Shown here: positions 1-9,046 of the stretch, piece after piece
Numbering within the stretch: position 1 is the first letter of the stretch
Layout of the letters: each line of letters begins with the position of its first letter
Assembly (NCBI GenBank): GCA_964543995.1
Contig: CAZJBB010000002.1
Span: 1 to 64,000 of the forward strand
Reading direction: 5' to 3'
Source: CAIXTV01 sp964543995
Lineage (GTDB): Bacteria > Bacteroidota > Bacteroidia > Bacteroidales > CAIXTV01
Length of the DNA: 64,000 bases
Program-made: the position numbers and the translations under genes
The notes under the pieces: generated by a model
What the model was told of the DNA's origin: nothing
Seen by the model: the letters and a program-made list of their open reading frames with translations, nothing else
The model's database searches: none

Positions 1-511
1 ATTCTAAACTCCAAAAGTCAAATTGAATGCTAAGCCATTTGCTGAAAATTTCTTCTGCAATTTTCAGGGTGAATCTTTGACGAAGTCAGGAGGGAATTCA
101 ATTTGCAACAATTACTTCTAATAATAATACCGATTGTATATATGTAATAGGGGTCCAATTTTGCTTTGCTCAATTGCACTAAACATCTATTACATCGGCA
201 TTTTAGGATAATTCAATTGGATGATTATAAAATTCAAATTGATATAAAACGCTCACCATTATAAAACTGGTTTAAATACCTTAGGAAATATGTGGGCTGG
301 CGGCACCTTAGGTATTACCCTTGATTTTGTAAATTATACTGTTTCAGATTATGGAGTCAGCTACACATCGATTTCGCAGTTAAAAAGATGTTTGTTTTAA
401 CGGTAAAGGGGGACTTCTATGCTCACCGTATACAATTTTCAGGCTAGAAAAAATTGGCTTGCCTTCTCCTATCCAAGGTATTTCTAATGCTGTTTACTTT
501 ATGTCTCAAGT
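1..511. other. Left-edge intergenic region with repeat and gene debris
   Basis: No gene can be supported here. A perfect 9-bp inverted repeat with an 8-base loop lies at 42-67. Copy A of a dispersed repeat lies at about 171-245. An open frame on the plus strand at 248-400 reads like amphipathic beta-strands (GNMWAGGTLGITLDF near its middle) but has no start codon near its upstream stop. It could be the worn tail of an outer-membrane protein gene, or chance. Confidence 0.5.
171..245 (+). repeat. Dispersed intergenic repeat, copy A
   Basis: The core at 181-219 matches 38532-38570 at 36 of 39 positions by eye. Positions 208-238 match the reverse complement of 27262-27292 exactly over 31 bases. 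All three copies lie outside genes. I see no coding capacity or clear target-site duplication. Confidence 0.8.
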
Positions 512-1992
512 TTACTCTCCTGTTTTAATTATTTTGCAACTGCCTGACTGCCCGGTTTCATTTTGTATATTTAGCACATAAAACCCCGGACTCAGGCCGT
601 TTAAAGAAAGTGAATATCCATCTTTCAGGTTAACACCTGAAATTGCTTTCAGCAATTGACCCGAAATATCATATAAGCGGAGCGTGCTCTTGTTTGTTGG
701 CTTATTGAGCCGAAGGGTAATGTTGTCTGTGGCGGGGTTTGGAAAAAGGGTGAAATTTATCTTCTCCTGTTCTTCCCTTATTCCTGCACTCATCCCAAAG
801 ACCCTGATGATGGGGTTTACCACCTGATTGTTGTACTTTGAGAAATTTCCCATAATATAAAACCGATCTAGACTATCACGCACAATTTTGTTAACTCGGG
901 GTGCCCAGGTATAATTGGGATTATAGATAATGGAATCTATCCCTCCTGTTTGGAAATAATTGGTATCAATAAAACCGTTGGCATCCGTTTTTACAATGTT
1001 CTTACGGGGATAACCCTGATACGAAAGAAATAATCCCCCCATTAAATATCCCCCGTCAGAGGTCTGGGTTATGGTTTTTACTATCTCGTTTTGGTAAATA
1101 ACATGCTGAATATTGTTATGGTTATTAAAAGTGGTATCTAACATTCCATTGGGCATAAGACGAATAAGTTGTAACGTATCGGCACAACCCATTACTTTCA
1201 TTAATCCTGATAAAATTATTTTCCCATCCGGTTGAATAAATAATGGATATATAATTCTAGGGTAGGGTGTGTTACTTGTATCCGGAGTTATTATACTTAT
1301 AAATCCGGTATCCAAAACCCCACTCGTATCAATGCGACAAAGTTTGTACCGGGGAATTGTATCGTACATGGTAAAACCATTTTGGTATTGACTAGATAAC
1401 AAAAGCTGTGTGTCGGAATATCTGACAGTCCAACCTACAGTTCCATTTGTATTGTGCCTGAAATTCGTATCCATATGACCATCAGGTAAAAACTTCTTAA
1501 AATAACGTGTTTTGGCATCTGCTTGGGAGCAATTCCCTTCAGTTCCTGTGTAAATAGTAAAATCAGGGAAAACAGTTGCAAAATAAAAAATATCGCATAT
1601 ATTATCGGTGCGAACGTTGTTTTGCCAAATTGTATCTCGAATTCCATTGTAATTATTCTTTTCATGCTCACCATAATATCCAAAATAATATTTCCCAGCT
1701 GCTAAAAATGCAACTTCAACAGACATTACCACATCATTGTTATAAAAAGAATGGTCAAATTCCCCAGTAAAAAAAAACGGGCAATGTAGGGTGATCGACC
1801 AATATCATAAAAATCCCCATAAATTGTCATTTTATTATCGGGTTCAAGTATTATTCCGTAAACATTTGGAGAATTTGGTGGTGCGTAAAAATTGTATTCT
1901 AAATGAAAACTTGTGTCAATTGAAAATGCTTGCCCTTTTGTTGAATTAAAATTTACTAATAATGCTAATAAAATCAAAAAATATTTAAACAT
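512..1992 (-). pseudogene. Secreted delta-60 repeat protein with T9SS sorting domain, frameshifted
   Basis: Two minus-strand reading frames, 1726-1992 and 512-1732, are pieces of one gene. The first gives a signal peptide (MFKYFLILLALLVNF) and the start of a delta-60 type repeat (LEPDNKMTIYGDF). The second continues with more such repeats (IQPDGKIILSGL, TSDGGYLMGGL) and a C-terminal T9SS type A domain (LFPNPATDNITL...). They are out of frame across a run of nine T on the coding strand at 1769-1777. One extra T joins them as YIARFFFTGEFDHSF, which has the length and pattern of a delta-60 unit, and restores a protein of about 493 residues. The product would be exported to the cell surface; its ligand is unknown. 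The shift could be a real mutation, a phase-variable switch or an assembly error. Internal starts such as the GTG at 1732 would lack a signal peptide. Confidence 0.85.
1769..1777 (-). other. Nine-base homopolymer at frameshift point
   Basis: Nine A on the plus strand (nine T in the coding sense). Ten T, or seven, would keep the secreted-protein gene open. Ten gives the better repeat length. Confidence 0.85.
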
Positions 1993-2068
1993 AACTATTT
2001 GCTGATTACGATCTTTCCTTGTTGAAGATTATTCTTCTCGGTCATAAAATTATAAAAAAGAAAGAGGA

Positions 2069-3115
2069 TTATATCAAGCCTTCTTCCTGAACTTTTCTTT
2101 TTTCTTGAATTTTCTGGTAACCAAAGGCAATTAAACAAGAGGTGATAGCAATTCCACCAAACCAAAGCTCACTGGATAAAAGGTCTTGGCTTTGGTAAAT
2201 AGAGGTAGCAATGTTTCCGATTAAAAGCCATTGCACCACATAAATCACCGTAACTTGTTGGCCTGTCCAGGCGATGAATTTCATAAGATAGGTGTCACCC
2301 ATATTATTTGAAAGATAGCGTATAAACAGAGCGTAAATGAGCATAAACCCAAGCACCCATAAAATGAATAAAAAAGTGTGATGGTGATAATAGCGATCCA
2401 AATTGATGGATAACTTAAAAGCAAAATTGGCGAATATGACAATAAGGGCTAATATTAAAAAAATCAAGGTCCAGGTTAAACCACTAAAAGGAAACAGCTC
2501 TTCGGAAAATCTATCGTACAGGATTTTGAATATATATCCTGCTAATACGTAAGAAAACCAAGGAATGAGCGGAAAATAGGTGTGGTCAAAATCGCCAAGG
2601 ATAAAACCCCAATAAAATCCATGGGTTAAATTATCGGTATTGATTAGGCCGTCTAAGGTGGCGAATGCGAGAAAGACCGGAATATATAAAAAGAGATTTC
2701 TTTTTGATATCAACCTTAGAAATCCTAATAAAATAATACTCAAACCGGCCAAAGGAAGAATGTCTGCCCCGAAAATATAAAACAAGGGATCGAAATCGAA
2801 TTTACCCTGAAATATAGCAATGAAAAGGTGCAAGGTGCGACCCATATTCAATAATATCCCCAAAAGAAACAGCAGCACCCCTCTTTTTAGAAAATACCCA
2901 AACGATTTTTGTGAATTGGCCAGAAAATACCCCATCACGGCAATAAAAACCGGTGCACAAAAAGGCCCGCCAAGAAAGAATGTGATGTTACCGAAAAGGG
3001 AATTGCTTACTTCTGCTGAAGCAAATTTTTCCATGATATGAATTTGTATCATGAAAATGACAGCCAGACCTTTTAGGATGTCGGCGGTTTGATTTCGGGT
3101 AATTTTAATGTCCAT
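2069..3115 (-). CDS. Multi-pass membrane acyltransferase-like protein
   Basis: 348 residues with roughly ten hydrophobic segments. The N-terminus (NQTADILKGLAVIFMIQIH) has the basic/polar start followed by a first membrane helix ending in His that is seen in heparan-alpha-glucosaminide N-acetyltransferase-like (DUF1624) and acyltransferase-3 proteins. The later stretch YFPLIPWFSYVLAGY is also typical of the DUF1624 group. It probably transfers an acyl group to a cell-envelope glycan at the inner membrane, but the acceptor cannot be told from sequence. It stands alone between accessory genes, with no glycan synthesis genes nearby. Confidence 0.65.
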   Translation of the reverse strand: MDIKITRNQTADILKGLAVIFMIQIHIMEKFASAEVSNSLFGNITFFLGGPFCAPVFIAVMGYFLANSQKSFGYFLKRGVLLFLLGILLNMGRTLHLFIAIFQGKFDFDPLFYIFGADILPLAGLSIILLGFLRLISKRNLFLYIPVFLAFATLDGLINTDNLTHGFYWGFILGDFDHTYFPLIPWFSYVLAGYIFKILYDRFSEELFPFSGLTWTLIFLILALIVIFANFAFKLSINLDRYYHHHTFLFILWVLGFMLIYALFIRYLSNNMGDTYLMKFIAWTGQQVTVIYVVQWLLIGNIATSIYQSQDLLSSELWFGGIAITSCLIAFGYQKIQEKRKVQEEGLI

Positions 3116-3345
3116 ATTGCAATGGTTTTATATTACAAACATAATAAAAGATACGCAACAATTCAATGTCTCAGCTATTTAGCGCCGAATTTATAACGAA
3201 ATGGCTGAATTTACCCATGAAAACAGTAGAACCCTATTTGGGGTTCCCTCTTTTATGGATTTAAGCGCTTTTTTTCTAAATCAAATCTTCGAAGAGCCTT
3301 ATGCAACGAATAAAGCCCTTAATCGTTGCATAATCTGCAACGATT

Positions 3346-3669
3346 ATGTTGGGTTGTTTAATCTCGGCATTAAAATCAACCGATAAAGTTTTGATACGAG
3401 TTTTAAGTAAAGCGGATTTTTGGAATAAGCATTCAAAAACAGTAATAAACGAGAGACAGAAAACAAAAATAAAGAAATTACTGGATGGATTTGAAGGTAA
3501 GCTGTCCTCAATGAAATGGGCGAAGCTTGGAAATTGCTCAAAAGACACCGCTATACGGGATATTAATGATTTGATAAACAAAGAGATATTACAAAAAGAA
3601 CCGGCGGGTGGCAGAAGTACAAATTATGAGTTGAAAAAACGAAAAAACATCCTTGGGGTTATAAAATAA
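3346..3669 (+). pseudogene. C-terminal remnant of a Fic family protein
   Basis: The 107-residue frame matches, from memory of the family, the end of Fic/DUF4172 proteins: a helix (VLIRVLSKADFWNKH) followed by a winged-helix tail (KLLDGFEGKLSSMKWAKLG, then AGGRSTNYEL). The catalytic HPFxxGNGR loop and everything before it are missing. A stop codon at 3331-3333 lies in frame just upstream of the first ATG, and the 150 bases before do not read as Fic in any frame. This is most likely a deletion remnant. A free winged-helix protein made from ATG 3346 is possible but less likely. Confidence 0.7.
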
Positions 3670-3686
3670 TTCTTAAAGGTTAAACG

Positions 3687-4631
3687 TTACTCCTTTACCA
3701 CCTTCTTATAAATCAACTTTCCATCATAATTAAACCGTATGAAATATACCCCGGGCGCATAACCCGAAGTGTATAAAGTTTGTTTCTCATGCATTTCACC
3801 TTTATACAACAATTGCCCAATGGCATTATAAATATCATAAGAAATAGGAAGCGTATTCCATTTGGCCTCTATGGTAAGTTCATCTGCCACGGGATTGGGA
3901 TATACTATGATGCTGCCATCGGGAGTGGGAATTATAGGCTCGCAATTTACTACGCTGACGTCATCTACTAAATAGTACGCATCATGCAAAGAAGCATTAG
4001 ATATTGCAATATGCTGAACTTCACTGCTATCCAAAAAACATCCAATGGTGATAAATTGCTCTCCACCTTTTGCAATATAGGCTCCTGAAATTGGAACCCA
4101 GTTTATAGTGTCATTTAAAATATTGCCAACCGAGTTTTCAATGGATGGGGTTAGGAGTATAGGGGTTGAACTGAGCGTAATTAAGCTATCTGAAGTAAAT
4201 ACTAAGCCGATGGCATCAATGGCCCATTTAAACCCTGAATTGTTTACCCAAAATTCCACGCAATACTTTTTGCCAGAATCAAGGGGTTGAATTAATTTTA
4301 CTTCTAAGTACTCACGATAAGGCACTTCTTGCTCCCAAAAAATAAAACCGGCATAAGCATTTCCAGTCTTAGCAAATTGATTTCCAAACAATATGTTTGG
4401 AACTCCAAAGAACCCATTAATAGAATTATTACATGAATTATAATAATCGGTAGAACTAGATAGATTACCGGTGAAATCTGTCATGCCGGCAAACCAAGGC
4501 ACAGCGTAGTAAATTTCACTTTGCATTGTAGGGCAGGTAATGAAATCTTCAAAACTTGGATTCGGGACAAGGTTCTGAGAATTAGCTGAAGAAACAGCTA
4601 AAATAAATACTAGAATAAATATTTTTTTCAA
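3687..4631 (-). CDS. T9SS-sorted secreted protein, paralogue 1
   Basis: 314 residues. Signal peptide (MKKIFILVFILAVSSANS) is followed by the NLVPNPSFEDF opening common in secreted Bacteroidota proteins, a roughly 200-residue beta-rich domain probably of the carbohydrate-binding/jelly-roll kind, and a T9SS type A domain (VYPNPVADELTIEAK to the end YKKVVKE). It closely resembles the protein at 5112-6053 along its whole length, so the two arose by tandem duplication. Expected location is the outer surface or medium. Ligand unknown. No catalytic motif is visible. Confidence 0.85.
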   Translation of the reverse strand: MKKIFILVFILAVSSANSQNLVPNPSFEDFITCPTMQSEIYYAVPWFAGMTDFTGNLSSSTDYYNSCNNSINGFFGVPNILFGNQFAKTGNAYAGFIFWEQEVPYREYLEVKLIQPLDSGKKYCVEFWVNNSGFKWAIDAIGLVFTSDSLITLSSTPILLTPSIENSVGNILNDTINWVPISGAYIAKGGEQFITIGCFLDSSEVQHIAISNASLHDAYYLVDDVSVVNCEPIIPTPDGSIIVYPNPVADELTIEAKWNTLPISYDIYNAIGQLLYKGEMHEKQTLYTSGYAPGVYFIRFNYDGKLIYKKVVKE

Positions 4632-4640
4632 TTGTAAAAA

Positions 4641-5093
4641 CTAACGGCTTATTACAATTTTTCCATACCCAAGTTCTTGTTTTTCAGAATTCACTCTGAA
4701 ATAGTATAACCCATTCTTAAGTCCCTTAGTATTAATTATAATTGCAGACTTTAACTGCGTATTCACACTTTTAACCAATTCCCCAAGCATATTGTATATT
4801 TCAATATTTACAGGGATTTCCTCATGATAATTACTAAACTCGATGGTAAAGGCATTTTGTGCCGGATTGGGATAATATTGTAACCCAATCTGAAAATGAT
4901 TGGGGTGGATGGGGGCATACTGTACCCGATTTTCATCGGGGTCATAATCGAGCAAAATACGGGCGGTATTTACAACATCTATGCTAATATTGTTTTCGGT
5001 AATCCTAGTAAAATTGCATTTTTCGGCTTTAATACTCTCAAGTGGGAAAGCTAAAGTAAAAATTGCCCAGAACAGAATAGATTTTTGTTTCAT
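4641..5093 (-). CDS. Small T9SS sorting-domain protein
   Basis: 150 residues. A signal peptide (LFWAIFTLAFPLESIKA) leads to about 45 residues of unrecognised sequence and then a full T9SS type A domain (YYPNPAQNAFTIEF through GYGKIVISR). Almost nothing but the sorting domain would remain after export. It sits 9 bases from the downstream paralogue gene and 18 bases from the upstream one, so all three are probably co-transcribed. It may be a degraded version of a larger gene caught inside the duplication. Confidence 0.75.
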   Translation of the reverse strand: MKQKSILFWAIFTLAFPLESIKAEKCNFTRITENNISIDVVNTARILLDYDPDENRVQYAPIHPNHFQIGLQYYPNPAQNAFTIEFSNYHEEIPVNIEIYNMLGELVKSVNTQLKSAIIINTKGLKNGLYYFRVNSEKQELGYGKIVISR

Positions 5094-5111
5094 TTTAATT
5101 TTATTGAATTA

Positions 5112-6053
5112 TTACTCCTTTACCACCTTCTTATAAATCAACCTTCCATTATAATTAAACCGTATGAAATACACCCCTGGTGAATATGAGGCTGTATACA
5201 AAATTTGCTTTTCCTGCATTTCTCCTTTATACAGCAATTGCCCAATGGCATTATAAATATCATAAGAAATAGGAAAGGTATTCCATTTGGCCTCTAAGGT
5301 AAGTTCATCTGCCACGGGGTTGGGGTGCACACTGATACTACCATCGGGAACTGGATTTACCGGATCACAATTCACAACACTTACATCATCAACTAAGTAA
5401 TAGGCGACAGGGTGATTAATATTAGTGCATGCTTGATAATTAATATCAACATTGTCTAAAAAACAACCAATGGTAATAAATTGCTCTCCTCCTTTTGAAA
5501 TGTAATACCCTGAAATAGCAATCCAATTCGTTGAGTCCGCTAAAATGTTCCCAGCAGGATTTTCAACTGAAGGAGTCATAATTATGGGGGTGGCTCCGGT
5601 AGTTATCAAACTATCATCGGTAAATACCAAACCTATTGCATCAATAGCCCATTCAAAACCGGAATTGTTTACCCAAAATTCTATGCAATACTTCTTACCG
5701 GAATCAAGGGGTTGAATTAATTTTACTTCTAAATATTCGCTATAAGCTACAGGTCTCCAAAAAATAAAACCTGCATAGGCATTTCCGGTCTTAGCATACT
5801 GGTTTCCAAATGCAACGCTCGGAACTCCAAATAACCCATTAATAAAATTATTACAAGAATTGTAGTAATCTGTTGAACTTGACAAATTTCCATAGTAATC
5901 TTTCGTTCCTGCAAACCAAGGCACAGCATAGAAAATTTCACCTTGTTGGGTAGGACAGGTAATAAAATCTTCAAAACTTGGATTAGGGACAAGGTTTTGA
6001 CTTTTAACTCCAATTGTCAACATTACTAGCCAACAAAAAGTAAATACCTTCAT
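5112..6053 (-). CDS. T9SS-sorted secreted protein, paralogue 2
   Basis: 313 residues with the same plan as the 3687-4631 product: signal peptide ending near VKSQ, NLVPNPSFEDF opening, beta-rich middle with the LIQPLDSGKKYC and KGGEQFITIGCFLD segments, and a T9SS type A tail (VHPNPVADELTLEAK). Differences cluster in the middle, for instance around DINYQACTNINH, which may be the ligand-facing part. It is first in the three-gene minus-strand group, with about 175 noncoding bases upstream that should hold the promoter. Confidence 0.85.
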   Translation of the reverse strand: MKVFTFCWLVMLTIGVKSQNLVPNPSFEDFITCPTQQGEIFYAVPWFAGTKDYYGNLSSSTDYYNSCNNFINGLFGVPSVAFGNQYAKTGNAYAGFIFWRPVAYSEYLEVKLIQPLDSGKKYCIEFWVNNSGFEWAIDAIGLVFTDDSLITTGATPIIMTPSVENPAGNILADSTNWIAISGYYISKGGEQFITIGCFLDNVDINYQACTNINHPVAYYLVDDVSVVNCDPVNPVPDGSISVHPNPVADELTLEAKWNTFPISYDIYNAIGQLLYKGEMQEKQILYTASYSPGVYFIRFNYNGRLIYKKVVKE

Positions 6054-6230
6054 GATAATAATAGGAAGGATTTTTGTTTCATGTTGGTTGATTTTATTGT
6101 AATAAAGCTTTAACCGAAATTACTATTTTATAAGTAGTGTTATTCGATAAAATTACAAAAAATATTTCTTGTATCAACTCAAATGAAAGGATGCTGAATT
6201 GTTTTTTTGTTGCCGACTCCGATATTTCAA

Positions 6231-7733
6231 TTAAAACCTAAACCAATGTTCATAGTCTTTAATTGATTTTTCAGGAATGGTTTTGTGGTAAAACTCGTTG
6301 GTTTGGCAATGATATTCGTAAGCATTCCCCCATTCCGTATGGTTTTCGGCTACCAGCTTAATGGCATCGAGAATAAAAAGCAATTCCTTATTGGTCATGG
6401 TTGGATGCAGCGACAAACGAACCCAACCGGGTTTTAAGGAAAGGTCTCCCGATTCAATTTTATCGGTAATCTCATGAGAATGTCTTTTATCCACATCCAA
6501 CAAATAATGACCGTAAGTGCCTGCACAAGAGCACCCTCCTCTCACTTGTATTCCAAACCTATCGTTTAACAGCTTTACAATTAAATTATGATGAATGCCC
6601 TCGATATAAAATGAAAAGATACCTAAGCGATTTTCAATATTATCAGCCAAAATATGAAGGTGGTCGATTTTCCTAAATTTCTCAAAAGCCATGAGGATTA
6701 ATTCCTTTTCTCTAAGGTGCATGTTTTTCATGCCCATTTCTTCTTTCAAGACTATGCATAATGCGGCTCGAATGGTTTGCAAAAATCCGGGAGTACCTCC
6801 GTCTTCACGGGTTTCTATGTCGGAAATGTAGCTATACTGCCCCCAACGATTGGTCCATTTCACAGTACCACCCCCGGGCTGGTCGGGAGTTTCGTTTTTA
6901 TACAGTTTTTTGTTGAAGATCAGAACGCCTGAACTTCCCGGTCCCCCTAAAAACTTGTGAGGGGAAAAAAATATCGCATCTAAACATTCTTCCGGACGTT
7001 CGGGATGCATATTTATGGGTAAATAAGGTGCTGAAGCTGCAAAATCGATAAAACACAAGCCCCCATATTCGTGCATAATGCCGGCCAATTCATAATAAGG
7101 TGGAATGTATCCGGTAACATTAGAACAACCTGAAAATGAACCAATTTTAACCTTTCTGTCTTTGTACTTTTCCAATTGATCTCGCAAACTTTGAGGATTC
7201 ACCAATAAATTTTCATCCGGAGTAAGGATCACAACATCGGCAATCGTTTCGAGCCAGGATGTGTGATTAGAATGGTGTTCAACATGGGTTAAAAAAACCA
7301 CCGGTTTGTTTTCCGGTTGAATGAACTCCAAGCAGTTGTATTTTTGGTTTTCCGATAGTTTACAAAAAGATTTTACATTGTCCGGAAGTTTAAGTCCCAA
7401 AATTCGTTGCAGTTTACTAATGCAACCCGTCATTCCGGTTCCACTCATCAAAATTACATCATCCTCATGGGCATTCACATGAGCCTTAATGATTTTTTGG
7501 GCTTGTTTATAGGCAAGGGTCATGGCATTGCCCGTTTCGCTGGCTTCCGAATGCGTATTTCCTACCAAAGGGCCAATTTCGTTTTTCATCTTTTCTTCAA
7601 TAGGCGCATACAGCCTGCCACTGGCAATCCAATCGGCATATACTAAAGACTGTTTACCATAGGGGGAGTTGAATTGGGTATGATTCCCTATGATGTTTTG
7701 TCTATACTTTTCGAAAAATAATTCAAGGTTCAT
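6231..7733 (-). CDS. Class V aminotransferase / cysteine desulfurase-like PLP enzyme
   Basis: 500 residues, longer than typical SufS/IscS (about 400). The PLP lysine is K260 in FFSPHKFLGGPG and the PLP-N aspartate is D230 in CFIDFAAS. A Cys-containing loop RGGCSCAGTYGH (C401, C403) stands where cysteine desulfurases carry their catalytic cysteine. The GGTPGFLQTIRAAL segment is also shared with that family. It could release sulfur or selenium from cysteine derivatives or act as another lyase; the substrate cannot be fixed. No suf or isc genes are adjacent, which argues against housekeeping Fe-S assembly. Confidence 0.75.
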   Translation of the reverse strand: MNLELFFEKYRQNIIGNHTQFNSPYGKQSLVYADWIASGRLYAPIEEKMKNEIGPLVGNTHSEASETGNAMTLAYKQAQKIIKAHVNAHEDDVILMSGTGMTGCISKLQRILGLKLPDNVKSFCKLSENQKYNCLEFIQPENKPVVFLTHVEHHSNHTSWLETIADVVILTPDENLLVNPQSLRDQLEKYKDRKVKIGSFSGCSNVTGYIPPYYELAGIMHEYGGLCFIDFAASAPYLPINMHPERPEECLDAIFFSPHKFLGGPGSSGVLIFNKKLYKNETPDQPGGGTVKWTNRWGQYSYISDIETREDGGTPGFLQTIRAALCIVLKEEMGMKNMHLREKELILMAFEKFRKIDHLHILADNIENRLGIFSFYIEGIHHNLIVKLLNDRFGIQVRGGCSCAGTYGHYLLDVDKRHSHEITDKIESGDLSLKPGWVRLSLHPTMTNKELLFILDAIKLVAENHTEWGNAYEYHCQTNEFYHKTIPEKSIKDYEHWFRF

Positions 7734-7826
7734 AAGTTCTTTTCAGCGTAAAAGCAAGCAGGATTTCGCCTGTTTTGGAATGCCATGGGTAATTAAATGA
7801 ATACAAAGGCTGTAAGCTTATTAGGC

Positions 7827-8144
7827 TTAAGGAGCACAAGTATAATTGCTGATACTCAATACATTTTGATGAATAAAGTCCAATTCAATTTGAGTAATCA
7901 TTTTTTCCGATACCTGGATGCTCTCTAATTGAGGTATTTCTTTAATATCATCCTCAGTATGGATAAGAATACAATCACAATCATTAATTAGACTCCAATC
8001 CTTGTTTATGGCATGTTTTTCTTTTTTACGAAAGGCTTCAGATACTATGGTTTCTCCTGAAAATGTGATAACCTTAAAGAATTTAGCATCAAGGGCTGAG
8101 GTTGAAATCCATATATAGTCGTTGGTGGGGATAGCAATTTTCAT
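7827..8144 (-). CDS. Small NifX/NafY-like protein
   Basis: 105 residues. The N-terminus (MKIAIPTNDYIWIS, then AKFFKVITFSGE) resembles the nitrogenase iron-molybdenum cofactor-binding fold (PF02579), which opens MKIAVPT and continues with xKYFxVYD. Later residues do not show an obvious cofactor motif; a CDC and a final NYTCAP hold the cysteines. No nitrogenase genes are near. It is divergent from the Fnr-like regulator at 8298 with 153 bases between, so they may share control. Confidence 0.45.
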   Translation of the reverse strand: MKIAIPTNDYIWISTSALDAKFFKVITFSGETIVSEAFRKKEKHAINKDWSLINDCDCILIHTEDDIKEIPQLESIQVSEKMITQIELDFIHQNVLSISNYTCAP

Positions 8145-8270
8145 TTGGATTTATTTTAACAGGGCTAAATTAAGCCTAATATGCACTGAGAATTTAAAAA
8201 TGCCGTGACATTCTTTATTGGATAATGTAAGAATCAATACGCAGAGAAATATAATAATATTACTTATTTT

Positions 8271-8286
8271 TGTGATGAATATCACT
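8271..8286. promoter_or_regulatory. CRP/FNR-type palindrome before the regulator gene
   Basis: TGTGA-TGAATA-TCACT, with the inner GTGAT-GAAT-ATCAC fully palindromic. It ends 11 bases before ATG 8298. This position would overlap the promoter core or the transcript start, so bound protein would probably repress: likely autoregulation. It could also act on the divergent gene starting at 8144. Confidence 0.6.
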
Positions 8287-8297
8287 TAATACTATAT

Positions 8298-9002
8298 ATG
8301 GACACCCAAAATGTACCCGGAACCAAATTTAATTGCAGCCAATGTTCTGATAGATCCTGTGCAGTGGCGCATTTAACAGAAAGTCAATTGGAGTTGCTGA
8401 ACAATAACAGCATAGAAACCGGCATTAAGAAAGGGGAAATTATTTTGCATGCAGGCGCCATGAACTCAAGCATTATATACCTCAAAACCGGTTTTGTAAA
8501 AGAATATTTATCCAATCGAAAAAACAAGAACGAAATCCTTCAGATTGTAAAACACCATTCCTATTTGGGACTACAGTCTTTGTTTGGCGATAAGTTTAAT
8601 CATTTTTCATATTCTGCCTTGGAGGATTTGAAAATCTGCTATATTGATAATTCTATTTTCAGACAATTAATCAAAGAAAACGGTGATTTTGCCATGGAAG
8701 TCTTACAATGTATCTGTAAGGAAAATCTCAATTTAACCCACCGCATGGTGAATCAAAATTATAAAAAAGCAGATGGGCGATTTGCCGATATTCTTCTGTA
8801 TTTATCACAGGATATATTTGAGAATCAAACCTTTGAACTTCCCTTTTCGAGACAGGAGCTGGCCGATTTGATTGGCCTTTCGAGAGAAAGTGCCATTCGG
8901 GTTTTGTCGGCTTTTACCTCCGACGGCATCATTAAAACGGAGGGTAAGAAAATTGAAATTCTGAATATGGATTTGGTGCGAAAAATAAGTGAAAACGGCT
9001 AG
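8298..9002 (+). CDS. Crp/Fnr family regulator, probable Fe-S oxygen sensor
   Basis: 234 residues: N-terminal cysteine cluster, cyclic-nucleotide-binding-like barrel (about 40-130), dimer helix, and C-terminal winged helix. Cysteines at 13, 16, 21 and 114 match in number and layout the four [4Fe-4S] ligands of E. coli FNR (20, 23, 29, 122), with one residue less in the last gap of the cluster. The recognition helix GLSRESAIRVLSAF carries R196, E197 and R201 in the RE-x3-R arrangement of CRP rather than the E-xx-SR of FNR. That predicts TGTGA-type half sites, and such a site lies just upstream. The family role would be switching genes on low oxygen or nitric oxide. Confidence 0.85.
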   Translation: MDTQNVPGTKFNCSQCSDRSCAVAHLTESQLELLNNNSIETGIKKGEIILHAGAMNSSIIYLKTGFVKEYLSNRKNKNEILQIVKHHSYLGLQSLFGDKFNHFSYSALEDLKICYIDNSIFRQLIKENGDFAMEVLQCICKENLNLTHRMVNQNYKKADGRFADILLYLSQDIFENQTFELPFSRQELADLIGLSRESAIRVLSAFTSDGIIKTEGKKIEILNMDLVRKISENG

Positions 9003-9046
9003 GAAATTAGCTGCCCTGGGCAAAACGTTGAACCAACTGAAACTGT

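Noticed and set aside
3201..3386. 61-codon plus-strand frame before the Fic remnant
   Set aside because: No recognisable protein character and it overlaps the better-supported Fic tail in another frame.
7827..8144. Evidence for nitrogen fixation
   Set aside because: Only one weakly NifX-like protein; no nif structural or assembly genes in the window.
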